A stretch of 48,026 nt of DNA from CAZHGD01 sp964531735 (GCA_964531735.1 CAZHGD010000042.1:1-48026); one strand, 5' to 3'. Positions 24,880 through 33,757 are shown, counted from the stretch's first letter. The notes: generated by a model from the sequence alone, not told the origin. Translations and numbers: made by a program.

Positions 24880-26109
24880 TCAGGCTCCGAGGCCGGCTCC
24901 CGAGCGGATGCCGCGCTGGGCCTCGATCTTCTCCTGATAGCCGCTGGCGTAGTAGGTGCGCAGCGGTTCGGGATCGATGCCCATCTCCTCGCGCACCTGC
25001 GCCAGCAGCGGCCGGACGTCGGTGTCGTAGGCGTCCTGCAGGACCATTTCGGCGGCCTGCACATCGCCTTCGGCGCGGGCCGCGGCCAACTCGCTGCGGT
25101 CGACCAGCAGCGCCTTGGCGTAGGCCGACTGGATGCTCATCACCGTCTGGATCATCGCCGGGATCTTCAGCTTCGTGTTGTGCGCCTGGTCGATCATGTA
25201 CTCGACGTGATCGTTCAGGCTGGGATCATCCTCGGCCGCGGCCAGCTCCGTGTAGATGAGGAACAGCTCGTACGGGTTGACGGCTCCGGCGGTCAGGTCG
25301 TCGTCGGCGTACTTGCGGTTGTTGAAGTGGAAACCGCCGAGCATGTGCTCATCGAGCAGCGTGGCGACGATGTGCTCGATGTTGACGCCTTGGGCATGGT
25401 GGCCCAGGTCCACCAGCACCTTCGCCTGCGGGCCGACATGCCGGCAGAGCAGCAGCGACTGGCCCCAGTCGCAGAGGTCGGTGTGGTAGAAGGACGGCTC
25501 GAACAGCTTGTACTCAATCAGCATGGTCATGTCGGCCGGCATGGCCTGATAGACCTGCTTCATGGTGTCCTGCAAGCGGTGCTTCCGGTCGATGAAGCTG
25601 TCCTGCCCCGGGTAGTCGGTGCCGTCGGCCAGCCAGAAGCTGAGCACGCTGCTGTCGACCGCCTTGGCCACTTCGATACAGAACAGGCTGTGATCGACCG
25701 CCTTCTGGCGGACGTCGGCAAACGGGCTGCAGAAGCTGCCCAGCTTGTACTCCTGGTCCTGGAAGACGTTCGGGTTGATGCTGCCGATGGTGACGCCGGC
25801 CGCGGCGGCGGCTTCCGGCACGGTCTCCAGCGCCTGCGCGTCGGGCAGGTCCCACAGCACGTGCATGGCCACGGTCGGGGCCACACCGGTGAACCGGTGG
25901 ACCTGACCGGCATCCGCCAGCTTCTCGGCGATCGTGATGGCCGCGCCGTCCTGTTTGAAGCTGCCGAAGCGGGTGCCGCTGTCGGCATAGCCCCAGCTCG
26001 GCGTCTCGATGCGCTGAGCTTTGAGGCGGGCTTTGATGGCCTCGATGTCACCGCCGCGGGCGGCAACCCGGTCGGCCAGAGCGGCATAGGCGTCGTAAGA
26101 GCTGGACAT
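24880..26109 (-). CDS. rhaI: L-rhamnose isomerase (Pseudomonas/Streptomyces subtype)
   Basis: 409 residues from ATG 26109. It converts L-rhamnose to L-rhamnulose, an early step in rhamnose use, in the cytoplasm with two divalent metals. This is the xylose-isomerase-like TIM-barrel type, not E. coli RhaA: PSWGYADSGTRFGSF, the metal-ligand region IEYKLFEPSFYHTD, VLVDLGHHAQGVNIEH, and GGFHFNNRKYADDDL are all present and in order. The length is close to that of the family (about 420-430). GGAGG lies twelve bases upstream, somewhat far. It is the first gene of an operon with two YdcF-like genes and has an extended -10 at 26147-26155. No kinase or aldolase of rhamnose breakdown is in this window. 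Confidence 0.9.
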   Translation of the reverse strand: MSSSYDAYAALADRVAARGGDIEAIKARLKAQRIETPSWGYADSGTRFGSFKQDGAAITIAEKLADAGQVHRFTGVAPTVAMHVLWDLPDAQALETVPEAAAAAGVTIGSINPNVFQDQEYKLGSFCSPFADVRQKAVDHSLFCIEVAKAVDSSVLSFWLADGTDYPGQDSFIDRKHRLQDTMKQVYQAMPADMTMLIEYKLFEPSFYHTDLCDWGQSLLLCRHVGPQAKVLVDLGHHAQGVNIEHIVATLLDEHMLGGFHFNNRKYADDDLTAGAVNPYELFLIYTELAAAEDDPSLNDHVEYMIDQAHNTKLKIPAMIQTVMSIQSAYAKALLVDRSELAAARAEGDVQAAEMVLQDAYDTDVRPLLAQVREEMGIDPEPLRTYYASGYQEKIEAQRGIRSGAGLGA

Positions 26110-26146
26110 GGGTGTTGCAGGACCTCCGTCTGCAGGCTTGCCGCGG

Positions 26147-26155
26147 AGTCTAGCA
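26147..26155 (-). promoter_or_regulatory. Extended -10 element of rhamnose isomerase operon
   Basis: Minus strand TG-C then TAGACT (26152-26147), in the 144-base divergent region between the rhaI start and the GcvH-PAS gene. No good -35 was found, consistent with an extended -10 promoter. Confidence 0.4.
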
Positions 26156-26253
26156 CCGCACTCGCCGGCCCGTCAACGCCGCGCCGCGCGGAGTCCCCGG
26201 CAAACTGGTTGTAGTCTCCAGGCTGGTGCGGGACCTCGCGAGGAGTCGGCCGT

Positions 26254-27027
26254 ATGGACGCACCGCCCTTGGCTACGGAGTTGCGCTACACCGCCAGTCA
26301 CCTGTGGGTGCGGGACGAGGGTGGCGTGGCGATGGTCGGCCTGACCACGTTCGGCCAGGAGCGGCACGGCCGCGTCTTCTGCGTTGGGCTGCCGGCCATG
26401 GGCGCGCCGCTGGCCTTCGGCCTGCCATTCGGCTACCTGCAATCGGCCGCGTTCGGTCTGACGCAGTTGTACCCGCCCGTGCAAGGCGAGGTCGTGGCCA
26501 TCAACGAGGCGCTCTGGATCGACCCGGGTCTGGTCAACGACGACCCCTACGACCGCGGCTGGCTGGTGGCCATTCGCATGACCAACGCCGCGGAGTTGGT
26601 CGACCTGAGCGATGCCGCGACCTACGAGGCGTGGCTGGCCGCGGGTGCGGCGAGGCCCAGCGCGGCGCTGCCAGCCGGCTGGCAGGATCGCGACGAGCCC
26701 GCGTTCGTGATCGATGACCGGCGGCGCGTGCTGGACTGCAACCATGCCGCCGAACGGCTGATCGGGCTGAGTTCCGCGGAACTGCAGCACGGCCCCATCT
26801 GCGCCGAGTTGTTCGGCTGCCGCCACGCCGATGCCGGCGGCAGGCCGCTCGACCGGTCGGGGTGTCCCGGGCTGTGTGCGCTGATGAACCTGCAACCGGT
26901 CTCCGATGTGCGCTATGTGGTGACCGACGCCGCCGGGGTGGCGACGGTGGTCAGTGCCAGCTATCAGCCGCTGGCCGAGCCCGGCCAGCCCCGGCGGGCG
27001 CTGGTCGTGCTGCGGCGCGAAGGCTGA
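26254..27027 (+). CDS. GcvH-like domain fused to PAS domain, no lipoyl lysine
   Basis: 257 residues from ATG 26254; AGGAG nine bases upstream. Residues about 11-115 follow glycine-cleavage H protein closely: RYTASHLWVR, VGLTTFGQERHGRVFCVGLP, YPPVQGEVVAINEAL, VNDDPYDRGWLVAIR. The lipoylation site, normally ESVKA, reads QSAAF (63-67), and the whole protein contains no Lys. Residues about 148-255 are a PAS domain (PAFVIDDRRRVLDCNHAAERLIG) with four Cys (183, 189, 204, 208) as in Cys-rich PAS sensors, possibly binding a metal or Fe-S cluster. It is therefore not a one-carbon carrier; it is likely a sensor or adaptor. It is followed after 22 bases by an amidohydrolase gene. Confidence 0.8.
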   Translation: MDAPPLATELRYTASHLWVRDEGGVAMVGLTTFGQERHGRVFCVGLPAMGAPLAFGLPFGYLQSAAFGLTQLYPPVQGEVVAINEALWIDPGLVNDDPYDRGWLVAIRMTNAAELVDLSDAATYEAWLAAGAARPSAALPAGWQDRDEPAFVIDDRRRVLDCNHAAERLIGLSSAELQHGPICAELFGCRHADAGGRPLDRSGCPGLCALMNLQPVSDVRYVVTDAAGVATVVSASYQPLAEPGQPRRALVVLRREG

Positions 27028-27049
27028 CTGGGTCGAACGCGAGGCGATC

Positions 27050-27928
27050 ATGTTCATTGACATCCACGGGCATGTACTGCTGTACCCGACGGTGCTCCGC
27101 GGCGGGCAGCCGACGATGTGCCATCCCGAGCAACTGCTGGCGCGGCACGATGCCGTCGGGATCGGGCGCGGCGTGCTGCTGCCGCTGGTCCATGTCGAGT
27201 GCAACTACGCGACGCAATCGAACGAGGAGGTGCTGGCCATCGCCGCGGCGCATCCCGGGCGGTTCATCCCGTTCTGCAACCTCGACCCGCGCATGATGAC
27301 CAACTCGGCCGACGCCCCGCTCGGCGACCTGCTGCGGCACTACCGCGACCAGGGCTGCCGCGGCGTCGGCGAGATCTGCGCTAATCTGCCCTTTGCCGAT
27401 CCGCTGGTGCAGAACCTCTTCCGCCACGTGCAGGAGGTCGGTCTGCCGCTCACGTTCCATGTGGCGCACCGCCTGGGCAGCGTCTATGGCCTCTACGACG
27501 AGCCCGGCCTGCCGCAGTTCGAGGCCTGCCTGCAGGCGTACCCGAAGCTGCGCTTCCTGGCCCACTCGCAGTCGTTCTGGGCCGAGATGGCGCCGCTGCA
27601 GAACCCGCACGACCGGGCCGGCTACCCGGCCTACCCGATCACGGCGGAAGGCGTGGTGCCGCGGCTGTTCCGGCGCTATGCCAACCTGTACGGCGACTTG
27701 TCGGCGGGCAGTGGGCACAACGCGCTGGCGCGTGACCTGGACTACGCCGTCCGCTTCCTCGACGAATTCCAGGACCGGCTGTTGTTCGGTACCGACATCT
27801 GTGCGCCCAACACGCCGACGCCGTTGGTCGACACGCTGCTGAAGCTGCGCGCCGAAGGGCGGATCAGCGAGGTCGTGTTCCAGAAGGTGGCGCGTGAGAA
27901 CGCGGTGAAGCTGCTGTCGCTCGACTGA
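27050..27928 (+). CDS. Amidohydrolase_2 family metal-dependent hydrolase
   Basis: 292 residues from ATG 27050, with GAGG five bases upstream. The active-site set is complete: MFIDIHGHV (HxH) at the N-terminus, LTFHVAHRL, FLAHSQSFW and LLFGTDICAP (catalytic Asp) near the end. It resembles ACMSD-like metal hydrolases/decarboxylases; the substrate is unknown. It is downstream of the GcvH-PAS gene on the same strand and upstream of the NCS2-like permease, so a sense-import-hydrolyse cluster for a nucleobase- or amide-like compound is plausible (inference). Confidence 0.85.
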   Translation: MFIDIHGHVLLYPTVLRGGQPTMCHPEQLLARHDAVGIGRGVLLPLVHVECNYATQSNEEVLAIAAAHPGRFIPFCNLDPRMMTNSADAPLGDLLRHYRDQGCRGVGEICANLPFADPLVQNLFRHVQEVGLPLTFHVAHRLGSVYGLYDEPGLPQFEACLQAYPKLRFLAHSQSFWAEMAPLQNPHDRAGYPAYPITAEGVVPRLFRRYANLYGDLSAGSGHNALARDLDYAVRFLDEFQDRLLFGTDICAPNTPTPLVDTLLKLRAEGRISEVVFQKVARENAVKLLSLD

Positions 27929-27992
27929 CCGCAGGAGGACTGGGCCGGCGCGCGTCGCAGCAGTAGTGGGCGACAAGCGAGGACGGTGGCCA

Positions 27993-29552
27993 ATGCGGTG
28001 GTTGGTACGCGGTGACGTCGACGGGTTCTTCGGGCTGGCGCTGGACAACCTGGTTCAGCTCCTGCTGATCGACACGCTGTGCCGCACGGTGCTCGGGTTC
28101 CCCAACGAGCTACTCTACGGCCGGATTCTGCCCGGCGCGGCGATGTCGCTCGTCGTGGGCAACCTGTTCTATGCCTGGCAGGCCAAGCAGTTGGCCGACC
28201 GCGAAGGCCGCGACGACGTCTGCGCCCTGCCGTACGGCATCAACACGCCCTCGGTGGTGGCCTACGTGTTCCTGGTCATGCTGCCGGCCAAGCTGGCGGC
28301 GCAGGCCGCGGGCCATCCCGACCCGGCGCGGGCCGCCTGGCAGGCCGGCCTGTTCGCCTGCCTCGGTTCCGGGCTGATCGAGTTCGGCGGCGCGTTCGTC
28401 GCCGAGCGGGTCCGCCAGGCCACCCCGCGCGCGGCGCTGCTGTCGACGCTGTCCGGCATCGGCTTGACCTTCATCGCCTTCACCTTCGCCTACCGGACCT
28501 TCGCCCGGCCGGTGGTCGGCTTGACCACGCTGGCCGTGGTCATGCTGACCTACTTCGGGCGCGTCCGCTTCCGCGGCGGCTTGCCTGGCGGCCTGGTGGC
28601 CTTGCTGGTCGGCACCGTGCTGGCCTGGCTGACCGGCATCAGCGCCGGCGGGCCGCCACCGCCCAGCCTGGGCTGGCACCTGCCGGTGCCTTCGGTGACG
28701 GCGATGTTCGCCATCGACTGGGGGCAGTTCTGGGCCTACGCGTCGGTCATCGTGCCGATGGGCCTGTTCAACGTGATTGGCTCACTCCAGAACATCGAGT
28801 CGGCCGAGGCAGCCGGCGATCGATTCGCCACCCGGCCGTCGCTGGCGATGAATGGTATCGGGTCGTCCTGCGGCGCTCTGTTCGGGTCGTGCTTCCCGAC
28901 CACCATCTACATCGGCCATCCCGGGTGGAAGGGACTCGGCGCCCGGGCTGGCTACTCGGTGCTGAGCGGCGTCTTCTTCACGTTCCTGGGCCTGACCGGC
29001 GCCTTGGCGCACGTGGCGTACATCGTGCCGATGGATGCCGGCATGGCGATTGTGCTGTGGATCGCCGTGGTCATCACCGCCCAGGCGTTCACGGCGACTC
29101 CCCCGGCGCACGCGCCGGCGGTGGTACTGGGCATTCTGCCCGGTGTCGGCGCCTGGGGCGCGCTGCTGATCAAGACCGCGCTACGCACCGCGGGGTACGG
29201 CACGCTGCAGCAGCCGTTTGGCGAGGGCCTGGTGGCGAAGTTCCAGGCCGCGGACACCTGGATCCACGGCGCGTTTGCCCTCGAGCAGGGCTTCATCTTC
29301 TGCGCCATGACGCTCAGTGCCGCCACCGTGGCGGTCATCGAGCGACGGTTCACGCAGGCGGCGGCGTGGACCGGCCTGGCGGCGTTGCTTTCGGCCGCTG
29401 GCCTGATGCACAACTACCAGTGGACGGTCGCCGACACGGTGTTCCGACTCGGGCCGGCCCGCGAATTCGTCGTCGCCTACGCGCTGATGAGCGTCGTCTT
29501 CTGCTCGGCGCGGTGGCTCACGCGGCCGGACGACGCCGGCGGACATGGCTGA
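27993..29552 (+). CDS. NCS2-like (xanthine/uracil-type) permease
   Basis: 519 residues from ATG 27993 (GAGGA nine bases upstream; a GTG at 27966 would add nine residues but lacks an SD). About 13-14 hydrophobic segments. Features of the NCS2/AzgA side of the APC fold: DNLVQLLLIDTLC near the start, DVCALPYGINTPSV, GLFNVIGSLQNIESAEAAGDR and GSSCGALFGSCFPTTIYIGHP. It would import a nucleobase or a related organic anion across the inner membrane. It follows an amidohydrolase by 64 bases. Other possibilities are the related SulP or benzoate permease families; the AzgA-type motifs make NCS2 more likely. Confidence 0.78.
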   Translation: MRWLVRGDVDGFFGLALDNLVQLLLIDTLCRTVLGFPNELLYGRILPGAAMSLVVGNLFYAWQAKQLADREGRDDVCALPYGINTPSVVAYVFLVMLPAKLAAQAAGHPDPARAAWQAGLFACLGSGLIEFGGAFVAERVRQATPRAALLSTLSGIGLTFIAFTFAYRTFARPVVGLTTLAVVMLTYFGRVRFRGGLPGGLVALLVGTVLAWLTGISAGGPPPPSLGWHLPVPSVTAMFAIDWGQFWAYASVIVPMGLFNVIGSLQNIESAEAAGDRFATRPSLAMNGIGSSCGALFGSCFPTTIYIGHPGWKGLGARAGYSVLSGVFFTFLGLTGALAHVAYIVPMDAGMAIVLWIAVVITAQAFTATPPAHAPAVVLGILPGVGAWGALLIKTALRTAGYGTLQQPFGEGLVAKFQAADTWIHGAFALEQGFIFCAMTLSAATVAVIERRFTQAAAWTGLAALLSAAGLMHNYQWTVADTVFRLGPAREFVVAYALMSVVFCSARWLTRPDDAGGHG

Positions 29553-29571
29553 TGACCGGGGCCACGGGACC

Positions 29572-29600
29572 TTGACGCCGACGATTGTCATGTCTATGAT
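29572..29600 (+). promoter_or_regulatory. Promoter of the MarR efflux operon
   Basis: TTGACG (29572-29577), 17-base spacer, TATGAT (29595-29600): a near-consensus housekeeping promoter. The expected start is near 29607, directly beside the palindrome at 29608-29620. Confidence 0.75.
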
Positions 29601-29607
29601 TTGACCA

Positions 29608-29620
29608 CCTAACTGTTAGG
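29608..29620. promoter_or_regulatory. Candidate MarR operator
   Basis: CCTAACTGTTAGG, a perfect 13-base palindrome around a central T (29614). It begins at the expected transcription start and its right half (TTAGG) is also the likely ribosome-binding site for the GTG at 29629. A repressor bound here would block its own operon; autoregulation is usual for MarR proteins. Confidence 0.7.
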
Positions 29621-29628
29621 CATCCGAA

Positions 29629-30081
29629 GTGATTGACGAGTATTCGCTCGAGGACTGTAGCCGCGAGCTTCTCCGGTGCGTCCGGATGGTCATGCGGTAC
29701 GTACGTGAGGAGCGGCGCGAGCAGCTTCGTGGCCAGGTCACCACCGGGCAGTTCATGACGCTGCTGACGGTTCGGGATCTGCCCGGCACGTCGTTGTCCC
29801 AGCTTGCCGAGCAGATGGGTCTGAGCTTGTCGGCGTGTTCGGAAATGGTCGACTCACTGGTCCAGCGGGACTTGCTGTTGCGCGAGAGCGACCCGAAGGA
29901 CCGGCGGCGCATGGCGCTCCGGCTGACCAGTGGTGGCGCCAATGTGCTGACGGCTCATCACGAGGCGGCGCGGGCCAGGTTGGCGCTCTGTTTGGAACGG
30001 CTGTCAGCCGACGAGCTCGGCGTCGTGTCGACGGCGGTGCAGTCACTGACCGCCGCGCTGCAGGCCGATGAGCCGAACTGA
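29629..30081 (+). CDS. MarR-family transcriptional regulator
   Basis: 150 residues from GTG 29629, length typical. It has a helical N-terminus for dimerisation, then a winged helix: TTGQFMTLLTVRDLPGTSLSQLAEQMGLSLSACSEMVDSL as recognition helices (about residues 38-80), and the wing DPKDRRRMALRLT with the conserved D-x-R-R. MarR regulators bind palindromes near their own promoter and release on binding phenolic or hydrophobic ligands. The palindrome at 29608-29620 is the natural target. It is first in an operon with TolC, adaptor, permease and ATPase genes, so it probably controls export of toxic compounds. Confidence 0.92.
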   Translation: MIDEYSLEDCSRELLRCVRMVMRYVREERREQLRGQVTTGQFMTLLTVRDLPGTSLSQLAEQMGLSLSACSEMVDSLVQRDLLLRESDPKDRRRMALRLTSGGANVLTAHHEAARARLALCLERLSADELGVVSTAVQSLTAALQADEPN

Positions 30082-30122
30082 ACCGGCGCCCCGGCGTGGC
30101 TGGGAGCCAGGATGGTGAAGCC

Positions 30123-31499
30123 GTGGTAAGACTGATCAGCTTGCTGCTGGTACTGGGCGCCGCCAAGGGGCCCTTGCCACCCGATCAGCCGGCGCTGCCG
30201 CCCGGGCTGCTCGGGCCGGCGGGTAGCGCCGCCCCGGCCCCGGCCACCGACGGCATTCCGCCGCTCCTGCTGACCTTCGGCGACGCCATGCGGCTGGGAC
30301 TGATCCGCGATCGGTTGGTCCGGATCGGCCACCTCGACGCCATCACGGCTCGCGCGCAGGTCACCGCCGCCACCGCGGTCTACCAGCCGTCGCTGGGGCT
30401 GAAGGGCACCTACAACCGCTACAACACCACCAGTCAGGGCTCGCAGCAGAACGCCGTCGGTGGCCGCGAAGCCAGCACCTTCTACCTGCACGTGGAGCAA
30501 CTGCTGTTCGACACGGCCCAGGGCCTGTTCAGCATCTACCAGGCGCGGCAGGCGGCCAAGGCCGTCGAGTACACCGAGATCGATACCCAGCTCACCGCGG
30601 CGCAGCGCATCGCCACCGATTTCTACGAGGTGGTGCGACAGCAGCACCTGGAGAAGCTGGATCAGGAACTGCTGGTGCAGGCGCAATGGCAGTTGGAGCA
30701 GGCCAAGGCCAAGCTGGCCACCGGCACCGGCACCAAGCTCGACCAGACGCGCACCGAGGTGGCGGTGAAGAACGCCGCCGTCAACCTGGCCGCGGTGAGC
30801 AACAAGCGGCGCAACGCGCTGGCCAAGCTGCGCTATGACCTGGTGCTGCCGGCCGGCCAGCCGCTGGAGATCAGCGACAGCGACGAGATTGCGCCGGTGG
30901 AGACCGACCTCAACACCTCGCTGCGCGAGGCCCTGCGCCAGCGCCCGGCGATCCAGGCGGCGGCGGCCAATCTGCGGGCCAAGGGCCATGCGCTGACGGC
31001 TGCCAGCATCGCGCGCTTCGTCAGCCTGAAGGTCACCGGCAGCTACGATATCTACCTGCAGTCCAGCGCCGGCATCCAGAACCAGTATCTGCTCGGGGCC
31101 ACGGTCAGCATCCCCCTGTGGGACGGGCAGACCGGGCGCATGAACGAGACCATCGCCGTCCAGGCGGTGGCGCGGGCGCGTGAGCAGTACTTCCAGCAGT
31201 TGGAACAGGCCGCGCTGGCCGTCGAGCAGTCGCACCTGAACTGGGACGACGCGGTGCAGCGGCTGGCCGCGGCCGATGAAGCGGTGCGATTGGCCACCGA
31301 CAGCCTGCGGCAGACCGAAGAGAGCTACGGTCGCGGGGTGGCCAGTATGCTGGACATCACCGATGCCCGCGCCGCCTACGCGCAAGCGCAATCCAACCGC
31401 ATTCAGGCCAAGATCGACCGCGATCTGGCCGCCGTCAGTCTACGCCTCGCCGTGGGTCGGTTCCCGCTGGCGAAGTCCGGCCAAGGAGAGAGCCGATGA
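30123..31499 (+). CDS. TolC-family outer-membrane efflux protein
   Basis: 458 residues from GTG 30123, 41 bases after marR. This start gives a signal peptide (VVRLISLLLVLGAAKG); GTG at 30096 would bury it. Two OEP repeats follow, rich in long helices (AKAVEYTEIDTQLTAAQRIATDFYE..., LEKLDQELLVQAQWQLEQ) with beta segments such as FVSLKVTGSYDIYLQ and GATVSIPLWDGQTG. It should form a trimeric outer-membrane tunnel for the MacAB-like pump downstream. Its presence implies an outer membrane, even though an SLH protein is also encoded. The stop overlaps the adaptor start (ATGA). Confidence 0.9.
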   Translation: MVRLISLLLVLGAAKGPLPPDQPALPPGLLGPAGSAAPAPATDGIPPLLLTFGDAMRLGLIRDRLVRIGHLDAITARAQVTAATAVYQPSLGLKGTYNRYNTTSQGSQQNAVGGREASTFYLHVEQLLFDTAQGLFSIYQARQAAKAVEYTEIDTQLTAAQRIATDFYEVVRQQHLEKLDQELLVQAQWQLEQAKAKLATGTGTKLDQTRTEVAVKNAAVNLAAVSNKRRNALAKLRYDLVLPAGQPLEISDSDEIAPVETDLNTSLREALRQRPAIQAAAANLRAKGHALTAASIARFVSLKVTGSYDIYLQSSAGIQNQYLLGATVSIPLWDGQTGRMNETIAVQAVARAREQYFQQLEQAALAVEQSHLNWDDAVQRLAAADEAVRLATDSLRQTEESYGRGVASMLDITDARAAYAQAQSNRIQAKIDRDLAAVSLRLAVGRFPLAKSGQGESR

Positions 31500-33757
31500 G
31501 GGTTGCTCGCAGAGCACTGCTCGGTGTGCTGGGCCTGTTGGCCGCCGGCCTGTTGGTGGCCGGCTGCGGCCAGAGCGGCAGCAAGAACGCGAAGACCGAG
31601 AAGCCCGAGACCATCAAGGTGACTCGCGGCGACGTGCGCGCGACGGTGGTCGCCTCCGGCACGATCCAGGCCGAGACCTCGGTCGATGTGAAGTCCAATG
31701 CCGGCGGCGAGGTGACCAGTCTGCTGGTGGATGTCGGCGACGTGGTGAAGAAGGGCGACCTGCTGGCCACGATCGACCCGTCCGACTCGCAGACCTCGGT
31801 GCTGACCAGCAGCTCGGACCTGCAGGCCGCGCGGGCCACGGTGGCCCAGGCGCGAGCTGCGGCCAAGCAGGAGCAGCTCAGTCAGCCCGGCCGCGAACGC
31901 GAAGCCGAGGCCAGCATACACAACATCCGCGCCAAGCTACGCGAGACCGAGACCAGCCTCGACCTGCAACGCCAGAGCAGCCGCATCGACGTGGCCAACG
32001 CCACGGCGGCGGCGCGGGCGGCGCAGGCCAAGCTGACCTCGGCGGGCACCACTCGCGAGCTGGACACCGGTGTCGTGACCGCCGAACTGGCCCAGGCGCG
32101 ACACGAAGAGGCCGACGCGGTGGCGAAACTGGCTCAGGCGCAGTCCAACTACGAGCTGCAGCAGACCACCTACGACACCACGCTGCGGCGGGCCAAGGAG
32201 GCCCTGCGTTCGGCCAAGGCCAAGCACGAGACCGCCAAGGTGCAGTCGGGCACGCGGCCGTCGGCGGCCAACTACGCCGTGCAGCAGGCCGAAGCCTCGC
32301 TGCGCTCGGCCACCGAGCAGATGCGGCGGCTTCAGGAATCGACCCATCCGACGGCGCGGGCCTCGGCCCAGGGCGAGTATGAGACGGCGCGTGTGGCCTT
32401 GACCAACGCGCAGACCGATTTGCGGCGCCAGAAGGAGCTGTTGGCCAAGGGCTTCGTGACGCAGCAGTCGGCGGAGCAGAAAGAGGCCGAGTTGGCCGCC
32501 GCGCGCCAGCGGCTGACCACCGCCGAGGAGACGCTGCGCACGTTGAAGCGCTCGCAGGAGACCGAGTTGGCCGCGGCCAAGGCGGCGGTCGAGCAGGCGG
32601 AGGCGTCGCGCGCCAAGGCGGTCGAAGACGCTCGCGACGCCGCCACGGCACCGAACGACCTGACCGCGGCCGAAGCGGTCGTCCGCCAGGCCGAGGCCGA
32701 CCTGGAGGCGGCGCAGTCGCAGGCCAAGCAGGTCGAGGTGCGGCGGCAGGACCTGGTCTCGGCGCAGGCCACGCTGGCCCGAGCGCGCGAGGCCAGCAAG
32801 GCGGCCGGCTCACGCATGTTGACCCGCGACGTGCGCTCGCGCGATGTGGAGCAGGCCGAGGAGTCCAAACGGCAGGCGGTGCTGGCGCACGAGCTGGCCC
32901 TGGCCAACCGGCGCAACATCCGCATGAAGGAGGAGCAGGTGCGGCAACTGCGGGCGCAACTGGCGCAGGCCGAGGGCGCCTTCATCCAGACGCGGGCGCA
33001 GCGCTTCCAGATCCCGCAGAAGCGCGGCGCGATCCAGTCGGCGCAAGCGACGGTGACGCGCCGGCAGGCCGAACTGAAGGACTTCCAGAAGCAGTTGCGC
33101 GACACCGTCATCCGGGCCCCGCGTGACGGCGTGGTCACCGACCGCTGGGTGGAGCGTGGCACGGTCATCGCCTCGGGCAAGAGCTCGGTGGCGGAAGGCA
33201 CCAAGATCGTGACCATCGCCGACAACACCAAGCTGTACTGCAACGCCGAGGTCGATGAGTCGCAGATCGGCCAGGTCAAGGAAGGGCTGCCGGCGTCGCT
33301 CAAGATCGAGGCTTTTCGCGACACGCCCGTCAAGGCGACGGTACACACCATCTATCCGAAGGGCCACGTCACCTCCGACGTGACCTACTTCACGGTGAAG
33401 ATGAGCGTCGACCCGAAGACGCTGATCCTGCGGCCCGGCATGACCTGTGAAATCGAGATCGAGACGCAGACCAAGAAGAACGTCCTCATCATCAGCCCGG
33501 AGGCGGTCAAAGATGGGCCGAAGGGGCTGTACGTGCAGGTCCTGCGCGGCGGCAAACCCGTCGACACGCCCATCACCCTCGGCCTGCAGACCACCGACAA
33601 GACCGAGGTGGTGCAGGGCTTGGCCGAAGGCGATGAGGTGATCATCCCGCGGGCCGGCGGTGACAGCAGCAAGAAGGGCAAGAGCGAGGGCAAGGACGCC
33701 CAGAAGGACTTCCAGAAGGCCATCAAGACCAACATGGGCACGATGCGCGGCAAGTAG
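31496..33757 (+). CDS. Periplasmic adaptor (MacA/HlyD-like) with very long coiled coil
   Basis: 753 residues, about twice the usual MacA length. A lipoprotein signal ends in LVAGC (C24). The first half-lipoyl motif is at about 45-95 (VVASGTIQAETSVDV, VDVGDVVKKGDLLATIDPSDS). Residues about 100-535 are almost entirely Ala/Glu/Gln/Arg-rich coiled coil. The second half-lipoyl then follows (TVIRAPRDGVVTDRWVERG, from residue 538), then beta-barrel and membrane-proximal domains, and a Lys-rich tail. In MacA/HlyD the helical hairpin spans the periplasm to meet TolC; here it is several-fold longer, perhaps bridging a wide envelope. It is translationally coupled to the TolC gene and lies just before the MacB-like permease. 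Confidence 0.9.
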   Translation: MRVARRALLGVLGLLAAGLLVAGCGQSGSKNAKTEKPETIKVTRGDVRATVVASGTIQAETSVDVKSNAGGEVTSLLVDVGDVVKKGDLLATIDPSDSQTSVLTSSSDLQAARATVAQARAAAKQEQLSQPGREREAEASIHNIRAKLRETETSLDLQRQSSRIDVANATAAARAAQAKLTSAGTTRELDTGVVTAELAQARHEEADAVAKLAQAQSNYELQQTTYDTTLRRAKEALRSAKAKHETAKVQSGTRPSAANYAVQQAEASLRSATEQMRRLQESTHPTARASAQGEYETARVALTNAQTDLRRQKELLAKGFVTQQSAEQKEAELAAARQRLTTAEETLRTLKRSQETELAAAKAAVEQAEASRAKAVEDARDAATAPNDLTAAEAVVRQAEADLEAAQSQAKQVEVRRQDLVSAQATLARAREASKAAGSRMLTRDVRSRDVEQAEESKRQAVLAHELALANRRNIRMKEEQVRQLRAQLAQAEGAFIQTRAQRFQIPQKRGAIQSAQATVTRRQAELKDFQKQLRDTVIRAPRDGVVTDRWVERGTVIASGKSSVAEGTKIVTIADNTKLYCNAEVDESQIGQVKEGLPASLKIEAFRDTPVKATVHTIYPKGHVTSDVTYFTVKMSVDPKTLILRPGMTCEIEIETQTKKNVLIISPEAVKDGPKGLYVQVLRGGKPVDTPITLGLQTTDKTEVVQGLAEGDEVIIPRAGGDSSKKGKSEGKDAQKDFQKAIKTNMGTMRGK

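Noticed and set aside
26254..27027. Glycine cleavage H protein (gcvH)
   Set aside because: The lipoylation lysine is absent, a PAS domain is fused to it, and no gcvT or gcvP is adjacent.
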